Assembly: GCA_030267965.1 (NCBI GenBank)
Contig: BRYA01000722.1
Coordinates: 466-54,207, forward strand
Length of the DNA: 53,742 nt
Direction of reading: 5' to 3'
Source of the DNA: Triparma columacea
Lineage: Eukaryota; Sar; Bolidophyceae; Parmales; Triparmaceae
This document shows positions 45,457 through 53,742 of this stretch, in pieces (within the stretch, counting starts at the first letter, position 1; every line of letters starts with the position of its first letter). The translations under genes were made by a program, and so were the position numbers. The notes beneath the pieces were generated by a model. The model saw nothing but the letters and a program-made list of their open reading frames with translations. It ran no database searches and had not been told where the DNA came from.

Positions 45457-46609
45457 ATGTCTCTCCTTCGATTTTGTCGTCCATTTGGGCGTATTAGCTC
45501 ATCTTCAATGCTTAGATATCAATCAACTAGTAGTGGTAGTGTAAGTATTGTGTGTGTGTGACGTATGGAGGAGAAGGAGGAGTAAAAATGGAGGAAATTG
45601 GATAGAACACCTTCGTACCGATGCAGAGATCCTTCCTCCACCTTTCACCTCTATGCTCGTTGTTATGAGATACAAATTGCGTAACACGCTTTGTACTTAT
45701 CATATTGAGCTCTGTGTACCATTCAATTGCAAAATCGCGTTGAAAATGGGGATATTTTGCCTCTGTCTCTAACGACAACAAGTCTTTGTTGAACTGTTTG
45801 TGCCTATTCAAGCCTATTCAAGCCTATTCACGCCTATTCACGCCTATTTATGCCTACACATGCCCATTTCTACCCATTTCACCCTCCCCTCTATTCCAAA
45901 CCCCCACCACTAACCACCATCACAACCTCCACCCCCACCTTCACTCCCCCCACCCCCCAACTCCAGGTCACCCAAGTATCATCAATCGAGCCCATGCTAA
46001 CCGGCTCCCCCGTTTCCAACAACGTCGAGTACACCGTCTCCCGTGTCGACGATCTCGTGAACTGGGCCCGCAAGGGTTCCCTCTGGCCCATGACGTTCGG
46101 TCTGGCGTGCTGCGCTGTTGAGATGATGCACAGCGCGGCGAGCAGGTATGATATGGAGAGGTTTGGGATGGTTTTTAGAGCGAGCCCGAGACAGAGCGAT
46201 GTTATGATTGTGGCGGGGACACTTACTAATAAGATGGCACCCGCTTTGAGGAAGGTGAGGAGAGAATGGGGGGGGGGGGAGTGGGGAGTAAAGCGGAAAA
46301 GCGGAAAGGCTTTCAGTTTTGTTTGTTCTGTTGCCGTCATATCACAGTCCCCCCCCTAACCCCCTCTTCCCTCAGGTCTACGATCAGATGCCCGAGCCCC
46401 GTTGGGTTCTATCCATGGGTTCCTGCGCCAACGGTGGTGGCTACTACCACTACTCCTACTCCGTTGTCCGCGGTTGCGACCGCATCGTTCCAGTGGATAT
46501 CTACGTACCGGGATGCCCGCCTACGGCGGAGGCGCTGCTGTATGGTTTGCTGCAGTTGCAGAAGAAGGTTAAGGGGAATAAGAGTTTGCTGCTTAAGATG
46601 AGGAAGTGA
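45457..46609 (+). CDS. NDUFS7: NADH:ubiquinone oxidoreductase 20 kDa subunit (PSST/NuoB)
   Basis: Exons 45457-45540, 45967-46254 and 46376-46609 join in frame to 201 residues. Exon 1 encodes a mitochondrial presequence ([20 protein letters not shown]). The mature part has [18 protein letters not shown] with the paired Cys ligands, [79 protein letters not shown]. Together these give the four Cys of Fe-S cluster N2, the last cluster before ubiquinone in complex I. The nuclear gene with presequence shows transfer from the mitochondrion in this lineage. Intron 1 has a run of about 10-bp GCCTATTCAA-type repeats (45806-45865). Confidence 0.96.
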
Positions 46610-46799
46610 ACAATCTACCAAGAGAGTTTGTAAGGGGAGGGAATGGGGGGGGGGGGGGAAGAGGGGGGAGAGGGCGGGGGAAGGATCGGGGAGTTCTTTA
46701 GAGCACGGTGGGAAAAAAGCGCAACTGAGTTTTTTTGTCAAATGAGTTTTTTGTTAACCTCGAACGCACCACCCCCCACCCCCACCCACCCCCACCCCT

Positions 46800-47995
46800 C
46801 TAATCCCTCTTTTCGTCCTCGGGGAAAAACGCTAGAACTGGACCATACCCGAACCAGTTCACGAAAGTCAGCTTCCTCGTCGTTACTGATTCTTCCTTCT
46901 TTTTCTTCTTCTTCTCATCCTTCTTCTTCTTCCCACCGCCGACCCCTAGTGCAATCTTGACCATCCCGAATGCCCAGAAAGAGTTGAGTGTATTCATGAC
47001 TAGAAACACCGCCGTCATAACCCCCCAGAAGAACACCGGAACCTCCGACGCACCCTCCAACCTTTTAATTGAATAACCTCCCCCACCCTCCACCTCCATT
47101 AACCCGAGGAGTGTGGTGAAGAAGTGAGGCGTGAGGAACGCGAAGCAAACAAATATCCTAACGAACAGGAACGTCAGGAAGAACATTGCCTGGTTCGCTT
47201 CGTAAACACTGTTCTTCGTCCTCCCCGTGGAGATCGCCAGGAGTCTGAGGTTCAGGAATAGGGTCGAGGATTCAGCCGTCAAAGCGGCTCCGCAGAAGTT
47301 AACGAGCGTCCCGGTGTAGAGTGCAAGTGAGTAAGGTAGTAGTGAGAATATCGCATGCACCAGGAAAGGCAGACCCTCGTCCTCGAAGTTAACTAGCACT
47401 GAGATTAGGTCTGCCGCCATGTAAGATACGATCACACGACAACCGAGGATTGAGGATGGGGTGGTGGAGGAGATGGGGGAAGACCAGAGAGTGGGGGTTA
47501 GGATACACGACCAACCGAATATTGTACAAAGGAAAGCGTGGATCTGAGAGGGGACCTGAGGGAGGGGGGGGAGAGGAGAGGGAGAGGAGAGAGAGGGTTG
47601 GTTTGGAAAGGGATGGGGGGTGGGGGGGGGAGATCAAAAGCGCAATCCACATAAACCACCCCATCTCCACCAAACCTCACTCTCCCCCACCCTCATTTCC
47701 CTTATTCTCATCTCCCCCCGCACCCTCTCACCTTAACACACCAGCTGTGGCTATTTGACTTGTTTAAGTTAGGCTGTATGTTGTACTCGATAATATAAAT
47801 CGATACGAAGAAGACGAAGAACGCCGCAATGACCTCAATGTCCCTACCCTCCTCTGCTAACCCAGAGGCGTCAACAAGGGAATTCAATTTTGTTACATAG
47901 GGAGAAGCGAGAGTGAACACGAGGTGTGTGGGAGGTGGAGGATCTATAACTTCAGTACCAACTATGTACGAGTAGATCGAGCTTATATAATCCAT
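46800..47995 (-). CDS. TLC-domain multipass membrane protein
   Basis: Exons 47995-47732 and 47543-46800 join in frame to 335 residues. The TLC (TRAM/LAG1/CLN8) pattern is visible: AADLISVLVNFEDEGLPFLV, HAIFSLLPYSLALYTG, LTAESSTLFLNLRLLAISTG, then FFLTFLFVRIF and two more helices, ending in a Lys-rich cytosolic tail. The order of segments is closest to the TMEM56/TLCD4-like group rather than ceramide synthases, which have a double His and a Hox-like part. Function in lipid handling is inferred from the superfamily. The first acceptor used is CTCTCAG before ATC (47543); an alternative lies upstream but is out of phase. Confidence 0.7.
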
Positions 47996-48164
47996 AATTG
48001 GGATGGATTTAGATTTGGACAGTTATGCTCCCTTTGAGACCACAATCCATATCCAACCCATTTCAGTTTACAACAACAAATATTTCACAATGCTCCTCTT
48101 TTAAGGTTCTCTCCTTCAAGGTTCTCCTTCAACGCTCCCCTCTCTTCAACCTCCTCCCCTCCCT

Positions 48165-51100
48165 TCAACCTCCTCCCCTCGCACCTACAATCTGAAGCAC
48201 GTCCCCCCGCCCACCCCCAAATCTAACAATTTCAGGGTTGGCAACTCTCCCGCACAGCTCCTTTCCCTCCTCCTTGATGCACCTCTCGAACAGTCCCTTC
48301 CGTTGCCCCCCCCCTCCCCCCTCCAACATGACGTCACAAATGTACTCGTAATGCACGCTCATCGCGTCCCCCCCGTTCGCCACGACTCCCCCCACTACCG
48401 CCTCCCTCCTCCCCCCCACCTTGACCTCCCCCCCCCCTCCCCGCACATCCCTGTAACCCTCACCCCTCACATCGATCTTAACGCAAACGTCCAGCTCACC
48501 GGAGTTGAAAGCAACGAAGAAGAGAGAGGCTCTAAATACTGCAACCCTAAGGACGACGCCAGGGCCTAGAGCATGGTGTTTCGGGGGACGCTGGGGTGTC
48601 GGGGGTAGGTCCATTAAGGCAGAGAGTATGAGCTCTGAAACTTTCGGGGGGGGTAGGGAGGCGGCTGAGGAGATGGTGACGGGGAGGGCGGAGTACACGC
48701 AGACGCAGAATGGGGTGGGGGTAGGCGACGACGCTGTGGTAAAGGCAACGATGACATGCTCGTACCCAGGGGACAGTATGAACTCTAAGGTGTTCAGCCT
48801 CTGCTCCCCGTTAAGCGCCATGTCCACGACCTCAAGGCCGCCCCCCCCGGGGGGTCGGCGGAGCAGGAGCAGGCTGCCGTCGACGTGGGGCTTGGTGGGC
48901 CTCATAACCCTCCTGCGCTTCGGCTGGACGCACGTAGCGTAACCCCAGACGCCGGATGGGAGGGGGGCTATCACGTGGGAGAGAGAGGAGGCGATGAAGG
49001 GGACGCTCGGGTTGGCGGGGGGGGGGGGAGCGGCGCCAGAGCCTCCGGAGGAGAGATGGAAGAAGCAATCGTCGAGAGATTGTAGGACCCAGTTTTCGTG
49101 CACCTTGCAAACGTCGACGGAGGAAAACTTGCTGGCGAAGAGGTCGAAAGGCATCCAGAACTCCCCCCTGGCGTCATTGTAGGTGTCGTAGTTGAGGAGC
49201 TTCCTGAGCCTCTTTGTCCACACGGAGCTGCCGACACCAAACTCTCCTGAGAACTGAGGGGGATGCGAGGATCGGAATGGGTTGCGTTAATGCCGGTCAA
49301 GATGGCCTTCCGATGCTCTTTTGCTTTCTCACCTCCTTCTTGCCCCACGGGTTGCGCAGCCTCACCAGCCGCAGAGACGGCGGTCGGGCCGGCTGCGGCA
49401 TCGAAGGGGCGCCAGAGGTGCAGGAGCCTAGGAAAACTATCTCGTCGTCCTCCTCGCCTTCGTCCACATCGATGACAGCGTTAGTCCTGCTCTTAAGGAG
49501 AGCGCACGCGGGGCACACATCAAAATCGCATGGTCTACAGCTGAAGATGTACGCCGAGGAGCGGGGTACGGGGGAGCCGCAGATGTCGCAGATAATCCGG
49601 TTGGAGTTGGAGACTCTGGGGGTTGTTTTGTGCCCGTTGGGGCACGACAAGGGGCCCGGCTTGCCTGAGGGGAGGACGCGGCGGCGTGAGTGAGAGATGC
49701 GAGCCACAGTGGGGAAATGCGTGACGACGACCTTGTGACAACGACCTTGTGGTTAATACCATCAAATCGTCCGTTCTCACCTTCCCTCGCCCCCCCCCTC
49801 TTCTCTCCTCCTCCCTCCTCAACGCCGAAGAAGCTGTTGATTTTCTTCTGTTCCCCCTTTACCACATCTTCGAAAATTTCCCTGCACTCCAACAAGCTGT
49901 ACGCATGACACCCCACGAGGCCCTGCTCCTTGTCGCTCACCATGCAAGCAGCGCCCAGCACAAAGTTACTCGAGCTGAACGATTGCAGTCTCGTCCACAT
50001 CATGTCAAGCTCCACCGGTGCGAGATAGTTTCCCAAATACAAGACCTCAACTGGGGCGCCGAGGATGTCTACGAAAGCCTCCCAGACGAAGCCCCCGGAG
50101 AGGGAATCGTAGCAGCCGTGAGCCTTCGCGTAGGCCTTCTCGAGGAGGGCGGGCCAAAGGTTATGGGAGGGGGTCTTGGAGTACATTGGTTTCACCGAGG
50201 CTGTTGGGGTGGGCGGGGGAGAAGGGAGGATGGAGGCAGAGGGAATTATTATCGGCGGGGCGTTAACGTTGGATTTCGTTTTCTTTCGGGGGGGGGAAGA
50301 AGTTTTAGGGTTGTTTAGGAGGGTCACCGGGAGATATGAGTCAATTATTACTGGGAGGAAACGACCGTCAATGAAGAGCGTTACCTCGAAAATCCCGCGG
50401 GATAAGGCGGTCGAGGAGGTGGAGAACAACCTCCGAATTCGTTCCTCGCTGTTGCTCGCTATCACCGAAATTGCCGACAAGAACCAACAATCCCCTAGCG
50501 CTCCCTGACTGACATCCTCCGCTTGGGGTCCCCCGGTCTTGTCCCAGAGCTTAAGCTTGGTTGCAACTTTTGCCCCTGCGTAGGAGAGGACAGAGGAAGA
50601 GGTGGAGGGTGGAAGGGACTGGAGGGGAGCGAAGAGGGCGCGACGGGCGCGGTCGGTGGGAGGCATGCTGGAACGGGAAACAAACTGGAAGTACGAGCAG
50701 AGCTTGGGCTTGTCGGGAGAACGCATCCTCCAGTTTACGTTGAAATGGCAAGTCGCAAAAAGACGACCGTGGTTCTTTTCTGATTGAACAACCTTCAGCT
50801 GGGCAACCTTCCCGCAGTGACACTTTGGGATTGGCTTGGAAACATCTGAGGAGCGACCATCAATGATAACTGATGAGGGCGGAAATGTTGGATCTCTGTA
50901 GAAGGTGGTGGAGAGGAGGCTGTTTAAAATCTGTAGATACCCTTGACTGGGGACATGAAGTGGGAGAAGGTGTGCTATGGGTATGGTATTGTGCGCAGAT
51001 GGCTTGGTTTGGGTTATTTTTAGGGGCTTGTGTGTGTTGGCGATTGAGATTGAGTGTTCGGTATTGTGCGCAGATGGCTTAGTGGATATTTTTTGCTTGT

Positions 51101-51263
51101 GTGTGTTGGCGATTGAGACTGAGTGTTCTAGTTTGAGATTTGATCGTTTTGATCGTAGAGCGGACTCATTATTGACTTTTTCCACCCCACACATATCGCA
51201 TTGTAAATGCTGTGGCTGATTTATATACGTGCAGAAGGTGCAGGACCAATCTTGCTCTGACAT
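48165..51263 (-). CDS. Calpain-type cysteine protease with three zinc-finger modules
   Basis: Exons 51263-49781, 49664-49333 and 49253-48165 join in frame to 967 residues. Order: RanBP2-type finger (W6, C8, C11, C22, C25), an internal 24-residue repeat, a GRF-type finger (C148, C150, C172, C189, with NHGRLFATC), then the calpain core. The core has GDCWFLSA with C259, GLVGCHAYSLLE with H453 and LRNPWG with N599, so the catalytic triad is complete. H and N are 146 residues apart, far more than in usual calpains (about 24). The insert holds a ZZ/C1-like finger (C502, H506, C520, C523, C537, C540, C545, C548). The C-terminal part (FDLFASKFSSVDVCKV onwards) suits a calpain beta-sandwich. RanBP2 fingers often bind ubiquitin or RNA, GRF fingers nucleic acid. 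Confidence 0.85.
50986..51128. repeat. About 70-bp direct repeat inside the calpain first exon
   Basis: Copies 50986-51059 and 51060-51128 share GGTATTGTGCGCAGATGGCT, GCTTGTGTGTGTTGGCGATT and GAGTGTTC. On the minus strand they encode the duplicated HS(V/I)SIANTHK / KPSAHNT unit between the RanBP2 and GRF fingers. The unit length differs by a few codons. Confidence 0.85.
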
Positions 51264-51303
51264 TTTTGCTGTTTCGGAGCTGTCTTTTTTGGGAACAAAA
51301 TGG

Positions 51304-53157
51304 ATGGGTTCTACCTTCTCCGTCGCTTCACTGCTGGTAATCGGGATCGCGCAAATTGTATCCCCGGTAATATTGAAGGTCAAAGTCAATGATGTAAAAA
51401 CTAACTCCTCGCAGGTCCTGGAACTAAATGTGCCAGACCCCGAATCGATCCAGAAGCTTTGTTACAAAGTGTGTGCAGATTTCGACTTCACAGATGTTCA
51501 GTGTGGAACGCTCGTCAGGGGCACGGAGGCACTCTACGAGAAGGAACACGGAGGTTCTTTTTTGAGTGAGGGTTCTGGGGTAAGGGTCGAGGGAGGAGAT
51601 GCGGGGGGGATTGAGGAGGAGGTGCAAGGAGAAAGGAGCGGAAGAAGGAGCATCGGGGATCATGCTGAAATCCTTAGCTACAGTAATTTCCTTCGTCCTG
51701 AATATTTCATATCGGTGTCGCCTGTATACCGGGGGGGGGCTGGTAGAGGGAGAGGGAACCACACAGATGTCGTGCCCGACGTCCGTGACATGGCAGTTCG
51801 GGCTGCCTCGACTATGGTGGGGTCCCTCGGTAAGGGCTTCATCGAAGAATTTTCAACCTCATTCTCCTCCAATCCTACATTCTCGGACTGCCTGATGATC
51901 GCCGTCCAAGAAGGTGCTATCAAAGTGAAAGAGAAACGACCTGAGAAGAGGATGTGGTGGAGGGAACGGAGGAAGATAGCTGTTGTTCGCATGATAATGA
52001 AACTGGCAAGGGAGGGAAGGATAAAAAATACAAGGTTCATATTCTGCCCCAAGGATTGCCTAGGAGCCAATGTTAAAAACCTGGACCAGACCTTCGGGTA
52101 CCCTAAAAACTACGGAAGATCCGAGGAACAGGAGGTGAGAATGGGCGACCAACCCCTTCTGAGGTGAACGAAGCGATGTGCGCAAGACATCTCACTTAGC
52201 GATTTGCCTCGCCCATCACAGATGCCAGGCTTCCCAATCGTGCCATTCTTCTCTATCATAGCGTGCGACGGCGCTCGTGTCGCAAGCTTGCCTGTGGTCA
52301 TCAGAAGGGGTGACGACGTCGATTTTTACCAGTGGGACAACTTCACAACCCGGGAGCTGCTAGTCAACGAGGGTTACAAGGGAAGGGGGAAGGTGGGGAA
52401 GGCTGTGTTCAGGTGAGTTGGGGCTGGGAAAAGAAGACCGAGAAGGCAGCATCATCGCCAGAGCTAACTAAAAAACGCCAAAAAAACGATGGGGGGGGTT
52501 CTTCATCGCAGGGGGGAAATGCATGGCAAGAGCTGCTGGGATGGCGACTTTCATAGCGGAACGTCAACCAGCCTCGGAAACGGCGACAAGTGTGGGCGTC
52601 GGAGACTCATGAAGGTCGCGGCAAAAAACCAAGACGTGTTCGACGTCATGCCGGACGATTATATTCCCCTCCAAGTGCAGGAGAAGTTTGCGGTCTCGCT
52701 GTCCGTGGAGGGGCACTGCGGGTGGAGCGACAGGACAAAATACCTGGCATTCATGTCAAACGTGATCGTGAAGCAGAGGAGCTTCTGCAGGGAATGGTAT
52801 GAGGAGGGACTGGTCCCGTGGGTGCACTACGTGCCGGTGGACTATTTGATGGAAACGATGGCAAGGAATGTTAGGGAGGTGCTGGGGTGGAGAGAGGAGG
52901 AGAGGAAGAGAATGGTGCGGGATATGCAAGAGTTTGCAAAGGGAGTTTTGACGCAAAAGAAGATGGAGGAGTATACTGAGGTTCTCGTGAATGAATTCAC
53001 GAGAGCTTACTGGGGGTCGGCAAAGAATATTGGTGAGGGGCAGGAAATGAAGGAGGAGGGGATGGAGGAGGAGGAGGAGGAATGGATCGACGGCGCATAT
53101 TTCGTTGAGCTGCGCGAAACCTTTGAGACGGATAGCGTGCTCGAAACAGAGGAGTAG
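51304..53157 (+). CDS. CAP10-family (GT90) glycosyltransferase, POGLUT/Rumi-like
   Basis: Exons 51304-52134, 52222-52412 and 52512-53157 join in frame to 555 residues. The N-terminus MGSTFSVASLLVIGIAQIV is hydrophobic and may be a signal or anchor for the secretory pathway. The GT90 marks are late: KVGKAVFRGEMHGKSCWDGD, EKFAVSLSVEGHCGWSDRTK, YLAFMSNVIVKQRSFCREWY and EEGLVPWVHYVPVDYLMETM, matching the CAP10 donor-binding and C-terminal blocks. Family enzymes transfer glucose or xylose to proteins or glycans in the ER/Golgi. A possible extra intron (51337-51414, 78 nt, in frame, stop-free, branch CTAACT and TCGCAG acceptor) would remove part of the N-terminal hydrophobic stretch. The start codon lies 40 bp from that of the calpain. 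Confidence 0.82.
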
Positions 53158-53742
53158 GGGAGGGAGCGAGAGGCGAAACGACTAGTAAGAGGTCACGGCG
53201 AGTGTACAAAAGAATAAGATTCTTATCAATTAATTCCCTGCTGTTTCGCTCCTCTCCCCCGCTCCTATGGGCTTTCTGTCAAATCGCTGAGTTCGACCAT
53301 CAGTTTTAACTGTGAATCTGAGGGAAAGTGCGTCACAAAGTAGCAGGACTCAAAAAAACTTTCCAAAACCCTCAAAACAATTTCTTAATACACAATCTCA
53401 TTTACTTCGCATTGTCGTATTCGTTGCAACAAGAAGATCAATAATACTATACAACACTTAGACAATAGAGTTTGACGGCTTTAAGTGTTGACTGAAGCAT
53501 AATACCAGCTCACACCACTCCCGGCCAACGTCGTGAGCACAAGCAATTTAGTCCTGTAACGTATAATCATCTAGTGTTATGATCCGATTCTTTCTCTCTG
53601 ATTGATTCGATCCTATCTGACTATACTTGGAAAAGAGGTAACGTGTGTGCGCTGCTGCAGGTACCGCGTTGGAAGCATCATAGTTGACACCTTGAGCTAG
53701 ACGCGCTGAGATCTGCTGTGGTAGAAGCAGTCGAGATAATCC
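53158..53742. other. Downstream intergenic, nothing recognised
   Basis: Mixed AT-rich sequence after the GT90 stop codon to the window end. No open frame, tRNA, repeat or mobile element could be supported. Confidence 0.5.

Noticed and set aside
53590..53620. GATTGATTCGATCC, similar to a tRNA T-loop
   Set aside because: No acceptor stem, D-arm or anticodon arm can be placed around it.

Overview
This is nuclear DNA of a eukaryotic microbe. Genes are split by short spliceosomal introns (about 50-310 nt) with GTGAG-type donors, CTAAC-type branch sites and CAG acceptors. There is a nuclear-encoded mitochondrial complex I subunit with a presequence, a mitotic cyclin, PHD fingers, an ABCA transporter and several cilium proteins. 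The gene content (BspA/DUF285 surface repeats, an algal-type 2OG-Fe(II) oxygenase, Zn-finger calpain, cilium genes) best fits a flagellate-capable stramenopile alga, perhaps of the Parmales/Bolidophyceae type. That taxonomic reading is inference.

Layout: 1-1400, tail of a BspA-like repeat gene (+), a 7-bp GA satellite and a degenerate inverted copy of the BspA exon. 1765-4092, HTH plus 2OG-Fe(II) oxygenase-fold protein (+). 4158-5035, CFAP299 (-). 5302-7347, EGF-like/7TM receptor-like gene with an in-frame TGA (+). 7473-15000, 2390-residue Sfi1-like W-repeat protein (-). 15601-20175, RGG/Q-rich UPF1-type helicase (+). 20362-21210, LYAR (-). 21437-23441, organelle-type MFS carrier (+). 23613-30268, full ABCA transporter with 10 exons (-). 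30460-31911, MCT-type MFS carrier (+). 32474-33596, TMEM231 (-). 33814-35492, IFT46 (+). 35603-37386, UMF1/Atg22-like MFS (-). 37559-38977, branched-chain aminotransferase (+). 39729-41375, A/B-type cyclin (+). 41583-45057, double-PHD protein (-). 45457-46609, NDUFS7 (+). 46800-47995, TLC-domain protein (-). 48165-51263, zinc-finger calpain (-). 51304-53157, CAP10/GT90 glycosyltransferase (+).

Genes alternate strand almost perfectly, giving eight head-to-head pairs with 40-600 bp between start codons. CFAP299, TMEM231, IFT46 and the Sfi1-like protein make a loose concentration of cilium/basal-body functions; TMEM231 and IFT46 share one 217-bp divergent promoter. Four transporters sit between 21 and 37 kb.

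The strongest non-gene signal is in the introns. Many share an extended branch-site word (CTAACGCAACC) and an acceptor of the form CTCGTCGCAG, and some carry an upstream arm complementary to the acceptor, as expected for a spreading intron (introner-like) family. Exon joins below were worked out by hand from splice motifs and reading phase; all multi-exon totals close in frame except the 5' end and in-frame TGA of the 7TM gene.
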